64,000 bases of DNA from Syngnathus acus (Eukaryota; Chordata; Actinopteri; Syngnathiformes; Syngnathidae). The DNA lies in assembly GCF_901709675.1 (NCBI RefSeq), contig NC_051087.1:9822884-9886883 (forward strand), read 5' to 3'. Every line of letters starts with the position of its first letter. Position 1 is the first letter of the stretch. This document shows positions 35,501-49,100 of this stretch, one piece after another. The notes beneath the pieces were generated by a model. The model was given only the letters and a program-made list of their open reading frames with translations. It made no database searches and was not told the DNA's origin. A program made the translations under genes and the position numbers.

Positions 35501-38500
35501 GTGGAGTTTTACAAATGCATAGCAGTATAGAAAAGCATGGTGATAATGACAATGATGCTGAAGAAATACATTAAATGGTGAGTCGCTTACTGATTAGTAG
35601 AAAATAAAGTAGAAAATAAAGTGGCTTCTCCCACAACAATTAACAATATGTCCATTCTGCGGAAAAGTTCATAATTCATGACTCAATCTGGTCGTGGGAG
35701 GACCTGAGCATGTGGACAGACAGATTTAAAAAAAAACAGATTGGGAGGTTGAACGTCTGAGTACTGCCATGAGTCAATGATTTCAGATGGCCTGCACTAC
35801 TTATACTGAAGTCACATTTCAACATGGTGGTTCAGATTACGAGGGCCAAGTTTGGTACCCCCTTTCTGTCGCTGATTTAAGCTTGTGCTATTTTTACAAC
35901 GTCATTTTGAAATAATGTTCTGTTTTTCAACAAAGGGATGGGTGTATTCTTTTATCCAATTATTCAACTAAATTGAATCAATTATTAAAATAAACATACA
36001 GGCCTACAATGATTTGTGCAAATTTAAATAAGAACTGCATGTGTTAGCGTGCTTTCCCATAATAAATGCACAGTGGAATAAATCTTATGTAGTGCTGTCA
36101 TAGTTCAGAGACTTCAATAATATGAAGTTCTGACTTTACATGACGTTGTGCCTAACCAGAAGACTCTCCCATTTCTATTTGCCAAGAAATCATATCATCA
36201 AATCAGCACTTCATGCCTTCACCCCTCCTCTAGAATAACAAAGCAGAGAGGACTGACAACGGATACTGGCAGTTTGTCTTTTTTTGTACTGTTAACAATA
36301 TTTACTTCGTGGTTGGTGAGCTCCGGGTCATTTCTATCCTCTACCTCTGCAGCAGCAAGTTCGTAGCCGTCAGGGTTCATGGAGGCCAAGATGTGAATGC
36401 GGGTGGTGTTGATCAGGGTTTGTATGCGTGGGTTTCCCAAAGTATACTCCGAACACAAGTACTGAGCCAAGTAGATGAGCAGCTGCCGGCCCAGCACTTC
36501 ATTGCCATGCATGTTGCCAATCAGCTTGACTTCTGGTTCCACTAAAGTATAAAGACAAATGGAAAATATTGTAACAACTAGGATGATCTGTGAACATTAC
36601 GGTGGTATCGCCTTCAGAAGTTAGGTGTGGTGCCTGGTCACAATCCGAGCATCAATCGCTGATTATTGTAATTATTATTGGAGGTACAGGGGGAATTTGA
36701 TAAATTCATCAACTGGTGTTAATGGTACGTCGGAATTATGTGCATTTATATATAGCATTTGCGTGTTGCTTGTTCAGACACTCTTCTGGGTTGTAAATTT
36801 AATTTCTTGTTCTTTGATTATTACTACATTCACATATACATGCTTATTTAGCCAATCACTGATTTGAAGATTTTCTGACGTCCTGTGTGGCGCTCAAAAT
36901 GTTGTTTGACTTTTAAAGAATATTTTTCCAGATCATTTGTTTTACTCCCCATATTGTACTACTTTCGGGGTGTTTGACTTTGGAGGTCAAATTACAATTC
37001 AACAAACAAAAAAAGAAATGACATTTAGACGAGAGATGGGCATCATAATCAAGACTCGATTGCTCAGGCCCAACTAGTTAGCGCTCTCGAGGAGAACAAA
37101 ATTACATCAACAATGTCAAGTTGAATTACAGCTACAATATGGCGATGGAGTCTATCCTTAATTTACAGTAAACTAACCCAAATACATGTTTAACTTACAT
37201 AGTTCATGCTGTCCAGGATTGTTGCTGAATTCAATGACCAGTAAATCCCGGCCCTCTGTGCTGCGGCCGATGCTGTAAACATGCGAGATGTGGGAACACT
37301 TGGCTGCTGTCCTCTTCAGTAAGCTGTACATCTGACTGTTGCTGGTGTGGGTGAACTGGATGATGGTGCTGGGCTTATCTGGTGAGAGGCTGGACCTTGT
37401 TTGCTCCTGTCTGGCTGAAGGGGATGGGATGGGCACAGGAGGACTAAGTTTAGAATTCGGTTGGTATCATTTAAAAAGTGTAACAGTTCTCTTACCTCTT
37501 AACGCCGCCAGTGGATCAAAGCAGCCCTCTTGGTCGCTTGCAAAGAAGCGGTCACAATCCAGGAAGTATGGCCAGGCCATGTCTATGGCCTCAAAAGTGT
37601 GGCCACAGTCCTTCCTTAGGGCCTCACACGTACTGCGGCAGGGTCTGATAATCTTGTCATCCTGGCATGGAGACGCGAGAACTGAGCAGCCCACCAGACG
37701 GATGTCAGGGGTGCATTCTCCGTTCAGCAGGCCATGGATGACACTCAGGAGGAGGTATTCTGCCCCCGATTCGGCATCCATGCGGGTTTGATGGCCGAGG
37801 ATGTTGGGAAACATTGTTCTGGAGCGGCAATAGAAGATTTCAACTTGAAAACATTGAACAGTTTGCTGGTTTGTTAGATAGCCAGCTCGTGCAAAAACTA
37901 CATGAACGACTTCCAGGAAACTTAGGCGCTGAGGACAAAACTATTGGTAAGACTACAGATAGAAAAACCCATAATTTCCTCAGAATAGGAATGGAATAGT
38001 CTTGGCAGAGGTCTGTGTTCTGGTTTTTATTCCAGCCACACATGCTCAGTTCTTGCTTACATTGTTTTAAAAACTCACATAAGTCATTGCAACTTAAGCC
38101 AGATAAAATGCAGCACCCTTTTAAAGCTCCACCCTATTTAGTCTCACTGGAATGTCAACAGAGACTGTTTTACCACTCTCCATAATAGCTGACACAAAAT
38201 ACAATGTAGTAATATACACTATTAAAACAAAAATGAGACCAACACTTAATCACGGGCCACAGAGACCTCCACGTGCTAACCAGAAGTAACCTGGTGGCTT
38301 TTGGGCAGCAGGATAAGATCCTAAGATCCACTGCCAGAAAGGCTGGGGCCCTGGTTTCCTTGCATACAGACAAGTTGAGGCCACACACCCAGCCATGTTA
38401 TTAATATGGTATTCATTGTTTAGAGGAAATTGGCACAGTTAATTAACTTTAATTGGAGTATAATTCTGAATCGGATTTGGGTTTACACTGAATGTTCCTC

Positions 38501-39578
38501 TACTACAGCCTCAACAAATGATACAATACATTCAATAAAGATTTTTAATTCTAATACTTCATTGGATGTATAATTTTGTTCGAAGAAAAATTTATATAGC
38601 CAGAAAGTAGATTAACCAAGCAAAGTGATACTGTACAGAGAACACTGGGGCTGCTTTCTTTGGTGTTACGTGATAGTACCAACCTCTAGAACCCACCTAG
38701 TGTATCCCACATCATTACAGTAGCTCAGATGCATCTCTGTGCAGGTAGCTGCGATGAACAAAAACATGTTATCACACCAAATTCATGTACGTTTAGTCAG
38801 GGAGCAGGTCAGTCACAGCAGACATACTATAAACAAACAACCAGTCACACCATGGAGAGTATTTTAGAATGGAGTAATCAGACAAAACTATGAGGCAGAT
38901 GTGTGAATCACTAACATACTACGTTGTGATTTATATAATAAATCAATAATATACATATATACAAAATATATCAAAGGTTGCAATGTATCCAGATCTAGTT
39001 TGTTTGTTGTTTGTTTCCAATCATTAATGAATGGAGAAAGTAGCCTTATGTTAGATGATTGATGTTGAGTTACTTACGTTTTGTTTCGGTCACATTGTTA
39101 TTGCATCTTCCTGGATGAGGGAGGGAAAAATGCCACATATGAAATTGGATGAAATAAAGCGACGTAACATATATATATATAAACGCTAGAGGACGCCATT
39201 TATCTACACAAATTAGAACATTAGCTGTATTTTGAAGTGATTTTTTGTGCATAATTTTAAAACTTTAGAAATAGATTATACTCAATTTATACTCAATTTG
39301 AGGCAGAGCTTAAATCTACAGCCAAATATACATATACTGTGGCTAAACAAGAGAATGGTGGATGAATGCGCAAACAGCGCAGTCTAATCATATGCTGAAT
39401 TCAACGGACCGCATATAGACAACCTTATAATGATACGCCTATTGTTTCTAAAAGGCGTGAAAAAAATCATTTCAATTAACTCACCCAAAAGTTCGTCTCC
39501 TGGATAGCAGGTCTGCTGTGGTGCGCACCAACAACTTTCCGTCAAAGCCAAAAACACCCCCCAAAGTCCTAAACGCAT
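32559..39578 (-). CDS. cpz: Carboxypeptidase Z, complete 13-exon gene
   Basis: Secreted zinc carboxypeptidase removing C-terminal basic residues, with an N-terminal frizzled (Wnt-binding) domain. Exons on the minus strand: 39485-39578, 39078-39110, 38697-38748, 37496-37818, 37199-37414, 36345-36541, 34311-34472, 34086-34244, 33872-34007, 33303-33442, 33076-33175, 32838-32983, 32559-32762. All phases agree and give 653 residues, close to the human length. A signal peptide opens the protein. The frizzled domain covers about residues 45-165. Catalytic features: HGNE (His251, Glu254), [13 protein letters not shown] (His383) and ITVELGC (Glu475). A transthyretin-like domain starts near residue 505 (VHRGIKGVV) and the tail holds KPWWWSYF. 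Exon 10 uses a GC donor. No damage seen. The frizzled plus carboxypeptidase pairing is unique to CPZ. Confidence 0.96.
33297..33303 (-). other. cpz: Non-canonical GC-AG splice donor in cpz (exon 10)
   Basis: Exon 10 ends ...GAG TCG at 33,303 and the intron begins GCAAGT; no GT donor nearby keeps phase 0 with exon 11, which opens GTT CAT CGG after CAG at 33,176. GCAAGT is the standard form of the minor GC-AG donor class. Confidence 0.85.
33470..33600 (-). mobile_element. Non-LTR retrotransposon 3'-tail fragment in cpz intron 9
   Basis: Read on the minus strand, the block ends GGCAAATAAAAATTGATTTG followed by repeated ATTTG units. A 3' end with a short tandem tail is typical of fish LINE or LINE-derived SINE insertions. 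It lies between cpz exons 9 and 10. Confidence 0.5.
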
Positions 39579-39639
39579 GTTGTCTTTTTTTTACGTAGAC
39601 TTTTTGACAATTGGGTGATGTGGCAACTGCGAGTTGCGA

Positions 39640-39845
39640 GTCACAACTTCTTGAAAGCAGGACGCTAATTACAACCCGCTGCAAGGAAATCTCCTCCTTT
39701 GTTTGTGCAGCGCATCCCTGACCCAAAAGAGCTGAGCCTGGCCAAGAGTGGCTTTACTGCTGCACTGATCATATTTCACTGCGCCGCTCGCTCCGTCTGG
39801 GTGGGTGTTGGGGGTGGAGAGGGAGCGAGCGTACGTGGTTCACTC
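39640..39845 (-). promoter_or_regulatory. Probable cpz promoter region
   Basis: Immediately upstream of the cpz start codon the composition becomes CpG-richer, with GCGCCGCTCGCTCCG and GAGCGAGCGTACG near 39,780-39,836, unlike the surrounding AT-rich DNA. No TATA box or start site can be assigned with confidence. Confidence 0.35.
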
Positions 39846-39849
39846 ATTG

Positions 39850-41079
39850 AAGTCGAGTTCAAACCTGCAACACAGTCATCATTGTCTCAAAGCTGACAGA
39901 AAATCTGTGCAGAAAAACTCATTTATTTTTATTCATTCCCTTCTGAACAACAATTGGGCATTAGTTGAGCCCTTAAATATTTGGCTGCCAATACTTTTCA
40001 TGACTTCTAATTTCATTTTTATTATTAAAAAATGCTGTATCTATTAACAATCAAGGCAGGGACAAAAAACTTAGCTAAATTACACAAAACCACATACTTG
40101 TATGAAACTTTGAGGAGACACATGACCCCCTCACATAGCCGGTTGACTCAGTTTATGTGGATCTGAATGAAAATGCAGGTGGAGGAATTTGTTTCCATTT
40201 GCCAACCCCTCGCCAGAGAATCCAAATGGTTGCATCACGTCCATACAATTCTAAAATTGTGTGATCTAGGAGATAGCCTGCTCACTACAGGCACACAAAC
40301 ATGTGCATTGTAAAAAATAAACACAACCTGTATTTTGGGGTGCTAAAACATATATTCAAGTTAGAACAACTGTAAAATATGATTTACTGCATGACATCGT
40401 TGGCAACAATGCGAGTTGCAAGTTGTTTGCTGAGTTGTTTTTACTTCAGTATATTTTTACAAGTTGGGTTTCTCAATTAATTTACACACATTAATTCCAA
40501 GACCACCATGTTTTTAGTGGATTAAAAGACACAGTTTATTCTTGAAACGTGAATTTGTGTTGTCTTGTGGTACAATCACACAAATTGAAATGCATGGCAC
40601 TGAACACAATATTAAGTCAGTTCGACTGTTGTCTGAGTCTACATTATAAGATTTTATGTACATGAACAAGATTTCTTTAAAATTTCAATGTAACTGGAAA
40701 TGTACAGTACAATAACATTTATGATATAAATGCAAAATGGATAAGCTTATGTACATTTGCTTGTGTGAAGAAATCCTTGTCAGTGCCTCTGCAGGAAAAC
40801 TGATCAGCCCTATGGAAATTAACAGTCTGTAGCCTTTAAAAGGATCTTTGGCACTCATCACAACAATGCCTGCCTGCATTCAGCATACATTGTTAGTACA
40901 TGTCCTTGACAAAAACAATTGGTCACACTTTCTTCGAGAAGCACGTGACCAAGCCCTCGGGGGAAATGTCCTTGAGCAGCATACAGATTCTCGTCCATTT
41001 GCTCCCGAGCTACTTTCGTCTAAGCATTGCACAGAAGGTGTGCCGTTGACACCTCATTAGAAAGAGCTGCACACTGAAT
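39850..41079. other. cpz-gpr78 intergenic region
   Basis: No exon seen. It should include the gpr78 3' UTR; a minus-strand AATAAA lies at 40,535-40,540, about 540 bp beyond the stop codon. Confidence 0.5.
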
Positions 41080-43268
41080 TCATGTTGTTCTAGCGCAGTT
41101 GTCTTCTGTAGTGTCAAATGTGCTGCTCCAGCTGCTGGTAGACAGTAAGTAATGATCCTTCCTGAAAAAGCGTCCAATGATACGAACCAGGACTTTTCTG
41201 TACTGATGCCGCAGTAGACAGTAGACAAATGGGTCACTTGAAGCCTTGGCGTAGCACAGACATTTAGTGATGATGCCCCAGTACTGTGGGATGTGCACAG
41301 AGGGCAACAACTCCACTAACCTGCAAAGGGAAGACAGGGGTTTATATTGTTTTGAAGTTTGCACAAATATTATCTCATGTAGGCAAAATAAGAAGTAGCT
41401 ACAGTGGGCTAAATGCATTGTTAAATTAATACCTCTCTGATTGCATTCTTCACAACATGAATATAGTCAAGCTCCATTAGCCCAGTGCTTCTCAGTTATT
41501 TTCTTTTACACCTCCCGAAGGCAGTGCTTTGCAATTCTTTTTCGTTTTTCGTTATACCACCACCCCCAGCAAGAAGGAAATATTTTACGCCCAACCTTAC
41601 TCTCTGACGCAACTACGAATATTGTCATTTGACAAGAAATATTTTCTAAATACACTTTTTCAGAGGGGCTAATACTCTGAAAATGAGAGTGCCACTGCCA
41701 CCTAGTGTAGTAAATGTGCAATTTCCACTTAATTCTAGTACGGTGTGAAAAACTCAAATTCATTTGTCTGTAATACTGCTATAAATACCCCCCTACATAA
41801 CACTGTATTTGGCATAAAAATGAGAAAATAAAGAAATGTAGATCAATTTACAACAAAAATATTTTTTCGTTTCTTAGTCTCTTCCTATCTTTCTTTTCAT
41901 TCTGATAAATATTTTTTTTCCATACTGTTGCTTAAGGGTTGGGTCACTGCTTTTCATATCTCCTACTCTGTGCGCAGTGTGTCCATGGTTGGATGATGGA
42001 CAATATAAGAGTGCTGTTGCAAGAGCTAAATGATTCTCTTTCAACTCGTAAAACTAGAATGATTTCGCGGCGATATTCTTTATAAAAACACGTGTTGTAT
42101 GGAGAGAAATGTACTTCGGAATCTCAAATCAAAATAAAAAAAAGAACAACAAATTGCACAGAAGAGATATTGCAAATGCATACTGTAATAGAATGCAATT
42201 TAATTTAGTCATTGCTAATATTCTTAGGTTTATTGTTTTAATGTCAAACTCACTGTTGCTGACTAAGAGAAGAAAAATGGTGACTTCATTTTCATTTTCT
42301 ATTCAACTTTTCTTCATTAGGGTTTGTGTGCATTTAAAAGCATACAAAGTTAGTAATTACCTTGTTATAACATATGGTGAATAGCAGAAGATGAAGGAAC
42401 CTATGAAAACGCAAATTTTCTTTGTGGCCCTCTGCCTCCTCTTCTTCTGTTCTGCCAAACACCTTTCTTTCACACTGGGAAGACAAAGAAACATTCGTGC
42501 ACACGTTACAAGCTATAAAATATTGACACGCTCGCTTAGTGGGAATTTGCTTGACACGACAACAGACAAGCAATTAAACTTCACCATGCTGTACCTGGGG
42601 TGAATGTCAACCAAGAGGAGCAGAGTCTGCACTGTGATGACGTCTATCCTCTTGCAATGGGACTTGGCGACTCTCAAAACTTTGAGGTAGGAGAAGCAAA
42701 GCACTGCCAGACTGAGAGTAAAGCTGCAGCAATGGAGCAGCACTGTGAAGGTGGCATAGGCGGCCAGCTGTGACCTTCCATCTGCGGCCAGGTGAACGGT
42801 GCATGAGGCGTACGTGTGGCTGTAGCCTCCCCAATCCATGAGCAGCTGAATCAGAGAGAAGGTGAGGGACTGCAGCCAGGAATAGACCACCATCAGGATG
42901 GCATCCCTGTAGCGCATCTTACTGGAATAGCTCAGAGGGAACATGACGGCGATCCACCTGTCTAGGCTGAGAGCCGCCATGCTCAACATACTGTTGGTGA
43001 TGAGGAAAGTCTCGGCAAAGCTGACCAGTTGGCAGAACGACTTCCCGAAGGGCACTGCGCTTTTGGCCACCCCGAAAAAGGTGGCAGGCATGTTGATGAA
43101 AGCCAGGAGAATGTTGGAGAAAGACAGGTTGAGGACAAAGATTCCCGGCACGTGGGACCTCAACTCTGAGCTGTGGGTGAAACACAGCAGCACCGACATG
43201 TTGGTCACCAAGGAAACAACAGCCACCACCACGATGGATACTTCCAGAAGGAACTCGGGGATGGTCAT
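41080..43268 (-). CDS. gpr78: GPR78-type orphan class A GPCR, complete 3-exon gene
   Basis: Seven-transmembrane orphan receptor of the GPR26/GPR78 pair, a family reported to signal constitutively through Gs. Exons: 42595-43268, 42361-42474, 41080-41320, phases consistent, giving 342 residues. The start at 43,268 (MTIPEFLLEV) matches the short N-terminus of the family; an in-frame Met at 43,412 would add 48 residues without similarity. Visible motifs: MSMAALSLDRW at the end of TM3 (DRW instead of DRY, normal for this pair), HCKRIDVITVQTLLLLVD, a basic third loop KERCLAEQKKRRQRATKK, and ASSDPFVYCLLRHQYRK at TM7/helix 8. Protein similarity alone does not separate GPR26 from GPR78; the neighbour cpz favours gpr78. 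Confidence 0.9.
41480..41725. mobile_element. Possible interspersed repeat in gpr78 intron 2
   Basis: The block opens CAGTGCTTCTCAGTTATTTTC, a sequence I recall from common fish repeats, and ends near GCCACCTAGTGTAG, which also forms a CTCF-like motif. No terminal duplication identified. Confidence 0.35.
41691..41708 (-). promoter_or_regulatory. CTCF-like motif in gpr78 intron 2
   Basis: The minus strand reads ACACTAGGTGGCAGTGGC, close to the CCACNAGGTGGCAG consensus. It may belong to a repeat. Confidence 0.35.
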
Positions 43269-43479
43269 CGTTCGAGGTTCCGCTTTGCCAGCACTTGTGG
43301 AACAAAGTCCTACATGTTTGAGCTCCCCATCAGCTGAGACAGATTGCCACACTAAGTGCACATGTGGAGAGCTGTCCAGTGCTGAAACACCTAAACTGAT
43401 CCCTTCTGGCATGAGCTGCCTCAGCTACTCCCAATCATTCTTCTCACCTATTGTGGACTAACTGCAGAAAAGACCAGAG

Positions 43480-43630
43480 GAAAAGTGTGTGGACGGTGGT
43501 TTGCTCTCTCTCTCTTTCGATCTCGTGGCTTTCAAACATGCGCACTAGCCGGCGCCTCCTCTCACGCTGAAGATGCCGTGCGCCCTGCACGTGCAGCCGC
43601 TTGCTGGCTCATGTGACGCTTGAACAATAT
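43480..43630 (-). promoter_or_regulatory. Probable gpr78 promoter region
   Basis: A CpG-richer stretch 220-350 bp upstream of the start codon, with CTAGCCGGCGCCTCC and GCACGTGCAGCCGC (E-box CACGTG). No TATA box assigned. Confidence 0.4.
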
Positions 43631-44240
43631 TCATGCAAGCAGCGCTTAATATGGGCTTGTCAGGGTGTTTGCACCCTCATTTGGGATGTTTTCGACTCAA
43701 AAATTGTTTGGTTCCCAGAGGAATGCAACATCAAGCTTTACAATGCATAGACTCACGAGAAGTGCATGCTTTATATGAAAAACATCTGATCTGCTTTTGC
43801 AAAGAAGATGATCTCCAAGTATGACTAACATTGTCCTTGGCATAATAATGTACTAATGTGTTTTACTTATTACTTAGAGTGGCTAGACATGCCCTGCATC
43901 ATACTAAGTGTTGTTTCTAATATTTTTTTCCCTGTCATGTATCAAAATAAAGCATATTAGAAACGATGATATGGTGTAATGGATGTTACAAACACATTAA
44001 TACACACATTGTAAAATTCTCTGACAGTGAGTAATATTTAGGTAAAAAAAGAACATTGTTAGCCCATGCAGGGGTACCTAATGTTGTGGCCGATGGCTGT
44101 ATGTGCATGATGTGTGTTAATAGTAGATAATTCTTAACAGGCCTCAATTAAACAAAACATGACAACATGACACAATTTATGTGTGACCACCATGACAGAT
44201 TGAGTTCAGGAAACAGCAGGTGAAATGTGGAAACTTGCTC

Positions 44241-44254
44241 GTCTCCGTGGCAAC
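44241..44254 (+). promoter_or_regulatory. RFX X-box-like motif
   Basis: GTCTCCGTGGCAAC fits the GTNNCC-N(0-3)-RGYAAC X-box pattern on both half sites. Motif match only; no associated gene seen. Confidence 0.3.
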
Positions 44255-45897
44255 GCAAAATCTCTGGTGGGCACGCAACTCTTTCAACTACATCCCCTTT
44301 AACACTGATTTGTGCTGAACTAACCGCTTGCCAGCTCATATATGCCAAATCTTTATATCACGCATCAATCTGCGCTTGTTCTTTCGGCATCCAAGAGACT
44401 GGTTTTGCAAAGACGTTCGCTGTGTATAGCTGAGCTCATGTGCATCACCTCAAGCATCCAAGTGTAAGCGTGCTTGAGCATGTGACTGTTTGGCCAGGTT
44501 GTTTCTTGTGCTACAGTGTAGCACACACATGGTATATGATTGTTGGTGGGCGTGAAGCGCCTTACCAAACACCTGCCCAGATGTTGTTTTTCCCCCTGTG
44601 GTCTCCCCGTAGGAGCCATTTATATTCAATCATTAACAGGCTGCTACCAGAATTCGTCATGCCTTTTTATTTTTGTCAGCCTCTATCCTCAGTGGAGCGG
44701 TTGTCCTTGTGCATGTCGGCTTAATAATCGGCGGAAAAACTCCCTTTGCTGCTAAGAAGAAAAATATCGGGAAAAATGAGGGGATGACAAGAAATACCTT
44801 CCCCCGCCCATCCTTCAGCGGGAAGGAACCCTCTCTGTGGTCACATGCTTCCTCTGGGTTTTCAAAGTGGTGTGGATGCGGTTATGCAAGCAACACAATG
44901 CTGATGGCACAAGCACTTAAGAAGTGCTGTTAGGATGCGGACAAGTCCACCCATGGCCGAATGACTCAATGCATATGCTGAGTATGCGGGGTTATTACAT
45001 AACGCTGCAATTCCCACGTTTGCCACCGCAGTATAGAAATCATGCATCACGTCATTCTGTTGCCTGAGAAGGCTTTCACACTGCCCACCGGCCCTGCAGG
45101 CAAGTCAATCAGCCTATCTGCAGGTGATGATTGTCCTCAGCTTAAGCAGTCCTCACTCACAAGCTCGGCGCCTGAAAGATGTCGTGTTGGGGGGTGAATT
45201 GATCGAAACTACTCGCCTTAGATGAGTGTTGAGCGTGGAAGCAGGTCTCGGCTGAGCCCCAACTCACATGTTCAGACACACTCGTTTTCAGCCACGCTCG
45301 CTGTCACTCCAGCTCACCCGCCCTGCCTCGCTCTCCCTTGCTGCATCCCTCCCAGTCACGTGCTGATAGTGGAGGAGACTGGCTGTGTGATGCTAATTTA
45401 AGATGAAAATAACAATAACATGTAGAATGCTCTATGTTTGTCGCTGGCACGGTATTGACATGTAGACTTTTATACTGTCTAGCTATTTATAGAAAGGGTG
45501 ATAAACGTTCGGCCCACGCGCCCTTTTTATGTAGCAGACCGCAAATTCTAAATATAACATATTGCGAGGAGGCTCTCTGTTCATCACTAGCCCGTGTGCG
45601 TCAATATCGGATATATAACTGCAAGACAAGCCCTGGAGGTCGGCTTGTTGGAAAGAGTTGGAAAATTTTTTTTTTTTTCAATTTTCTGATCCAAAAACTA
45701 CATAAACTGGGCATGTTAGTAAAAGTTTTGAGTCCTAAATCCACCTACTAGCAAAATGCGTAAAATAAACAGATATATTTAGCAAGTGTATCCAATGGGG
45801 GAAATGCCCACTGAGAATTTAACACAAAAAACTATCCCCAAAAAGAGAAAGAAAAAAAGGTGCATTTCACAGAAGACGCACTTGAAATATGGATTTT

Positions 45898-45898
45898 T

Positions 45899-45931
<33 letters not shown>

Positions 45932-46135
45932 ATATCTTTATTTCGAACATATTTATAACGTGAAAAATAGGGAAAAAATAAAACAACACTTTAAAGTGCC
46001 ATATCTAAGTCCATGACACAAACAAATATCCCCCTAAAAAATCAACAAACTGAAGAGAAATAAAACCCACAACAAAGAATGTTCGAAAAGGAGTAGGAGG
46101 AAGCGTAGCTTTTTTTTATTCCTACCCCTTTATGA
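45898..46135 (-). mobile_element. Non-LTR retrotransposon 3' end with (ATCA)n tail
   Basis: On the plus strand a (TGAT)n array at 45,902-45,931 is followed by CTTTATTTCGAACATATTTA and, 150 bp later, AAAAGGAGTAGGAGGAAGC and ATTCCTACCCCTTTAT. This combination is the 3' end of a common fish LINE read in reverse. 5'-truncated, no coding part present. Confidence 0.65.
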
Positions 46136-49100
46136 GTGCAAGAGGTGATTTCCATGCCTGAAACCCAATATGCTGCTCGCGGCTCTCCAAAAGTGATTTG
46201 TCACTAAATCTAAGTACCTTAAGAGCGTCATACTTGGTGGCAAATTGCATCGCTAAAAGTGAAAAAGTCATTCAATATAGGTGAAAAAGGAAAAAAATTG
46301 ATCCGTGCTTCTTTTTGTGCCATTGGACTCCCCAAAGAACTGTCACTAAATACTTTCCAGTCTACAAAGGGTATAAATACATATTTAAAGTGGTCCAGAG
46401 AGGTTGGGTACTGCATTACTAACATTTAGAACGAAATGTTGAATTTATTATTGATAGAATTTATTTACATATTTATTATTGATAGATAGCTACCAGCCAG
46501 GGGAGGCCAAAGAATTTAGTAAACCCACCCAGTAAAACCTCCCCGTTTCATGCAAAGACCTTCTTGCAAAACAAGTGGAATAACACATGTCAAATTTCTC
46601 AAACAGTGCCACCCACCACTGATATGAAATTAAAGTTGATAGGCCTTCTCATCCAAGACATCAGTGGACTTATTATATTATTGCAACTCTTTGTTGTCAT
46701 TGCACTTTGGTTACTGTACGTGTGTTTTCTTTCTCCAGCAATCACCACCATGATTTTTTTTATGTGCCAAATATTTCCTGCAGTCTTCTGTGCATCTGTT
46801 TCTTGTCTTGAGGCTTCTGTTAAATATGTCTTGGGGGTCTACCAAGAAGTACTACTACTAAAAAATACAGCCAGGCAAAGAACATACTATTTTCCTGGTC
46901 TGGCAATAAAAACCCAGCAAAAAAAACAAGACAGAAAAAATCTCAGCTTGCTACACAGGCAGCAGGCAGCCAAGATGAACCCTTGTTACCAACACCCACA
47001 CACACATATATAATCAACTTAACCAACACTTTGAACAATATTACTTATGCAAATGGATGCACACAGCCCACACACAAGTCACATGATAGAAATGTCACTG
47101 AGTTATTTAAAATCTCATGAAATGCTTGACAGAGGAGGAGTTGGGGACAGGGTTGTTTGGGTTTTGAAAGAGAGACACAGCAGTATGGAGAGAGTGAACC
47201 AGAGATAGATAGAGCATGAGTCAGCAGTCTGCCAGAAAGGAGGAGTTGAGAAATAGAGGAAGGCCTCGCAGGATTTCGCCATCTCTGAGCACTGACAAAA
47301 GAATTTCTGGCCTGACTTTACTCCGTGTGCGTGTACGCGCGTGCATGTGCGTGTCATTTTGAGGCCATCCCATGTTTTGAGGAATTTATTTGAAACCAAA
47401 AGTAGGCTAAAGCATTGGCTTTTTTTCTTCGCTGTGAAAAGATGGTTTAGCTTAAAGCAAATATGAACACTTTGACATCAAACATGCCGCAGTATTTTCG
47501 GGTGCACACTGAGAATTTGGAGCAGGCTGGCCATAATTTCTATATTGTTTTACAGGGCAGCAATGGGTGGACTGCAAGTCCTGACTCATATTTCTTAGGT
47601 TTGAAGGTGCAAGTCTGTGTCTTGCATTAGGCTGGTCAGGTATATTATAATATATAATTATAATACTATTATATAGAATATTATATAGTATAATTATTAT
47701 AATATCATTGACAATTGAAAACTCAAATTTTAAGTTAAAATCTGATAGTGGTTTGCACACAGACTTATTGCTGTACTTCAAAGGAGAGAAACTGGTGGAA
47801 AAATGTTTTTGCTTCCATGTTGAGGTGTTATTAGCTCCAGGAGAGGAAGGTAATTGCCATTTAATTGTCTTGACCATTCGGCTCGAAAAGAACGCGGATG
47901 AATGATCTGCAGGCTTGAGAGGAAGAACAAAGACTGGGGTGTCCTTATGTGATTAGTGACTTTAAATATTTCAGATGTTCCCGAAAAGAGAGAGAAACAG
48001 GACAAAAAGCACAAGACACATGCAAGCACATCGCGAGAGGTTTCTTTCCATCACCATCACCGCCTCTGTGCGCCACTGTGGGATGAAACAGACTTTTCCC
48101 AGCAAATCAATATAGTCCCCGCAATATATTAAAATTTGAGTGAGTTGATCGTTGTAAAAAAATATGCAAAATTAGTTCTTGCACTTAATGTTGATTTCTT
48201 GTTCAGCATTTTTGTGCCATCCTTAGATGTCATTTTGTCATGCAAGAGAACACACTATGTGGTGATATTATTCAAACCCTTTATTGTTGGGTTAGGACTT
48301 TAGAATTTTTATACAGGAAGACAAAACGTCAAAAATGAAATAACAGCAAGAGTACATACATTGTGTATATTTAAAATATATCTTTTTTTGTCAGCTTCTT
48401 GTTAGCGAGTCTGTGACCTCCCCAGGAAAACTGGTCCCCTTTCAAAATTGAAGTTTTCCCATCCTAGATATAACAGCTAACACTGAATACACACAACTGT
48501 TAACACATCTCAGAGTCATTGTCTAAATTGATTATTGCAAAATTGTATAAAACTTGACACGAGCAAACCTGGTACTGAATGTGCATTGTTAGCACATCTA
48601 TCCGGCTTCTACTAAGAGGGAGAAAAAGTGCAGATGAGAACACTCGACATTGGGCTCACTTAATCTTTTCCGAGACTAATGAGCAGTTATGGAACCACAT
48701 TTTAAAGAGATGGTGCCTTTGTCTGTGATACACTGAGTTATAGTCAATAGGTGTGCATGAGTGTTTGTGTGTCTGTGTAGTATGCAGACCTCACCCAATA
48801 GAAGCAGATGGAAGTAGTTAGTGCATACTCTACTGCTGTAGCTCTGCTGAATTCTGTCAATCTGTCATGTCAGATGGCTCTGTGGACGCTTTTGCCAAGA
48901 TGTTCCAATCCCATAATTATCTCCCTGAATAATGTGTTTCCTTGCTGTAGGTACTGCCATCTGTTGTGTATAGAAGCATAGACGTAATATTTACTACCAG
49001 CATCCCTTAAGCTACTGTTTGGTGGTCAAAAGAGGACATGAAACCTTTATGCTATAAAATCGATTATATTTCTTTCGACTGTCATAATAACAAACCAAAG

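Noticed and set aside
37339-37791. 150-codon plus-strand open frame
   Set aside because: Antisense shadow of cpz exons 4 and 5.
43269-43412. N-terminal extension of gpr78 from an upstream in-frame Met
   Set aside because: The extra 48 residues do not resemble the short N-terminus of GPR26/GPR78 receptors; the Met at 43,268 fits better.
42943-43461. 172-codon plus-strand open frame
   Set aside because: Antisense shadow of gpr78 exon 1.
45434-45751. 105-codon plus-strand open frame between gpr78 and htra3
   Set aside because: No recognisable motif, ends in a poly-Phe run from a T homopolymer; no flanking evidence.
45902-45931. Regular (TGAT)n repeat considered as a possible array
   Set aside because: No spacers; it is the simple tail of a LINE 3' end.
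46564-47013. 149-codon plus-strand open frame with hydrophobic middle
   Set aside because: No family motif, signal or splice context. Hydrophobicity follows from T-rich DNA. Not enough to call a gene.
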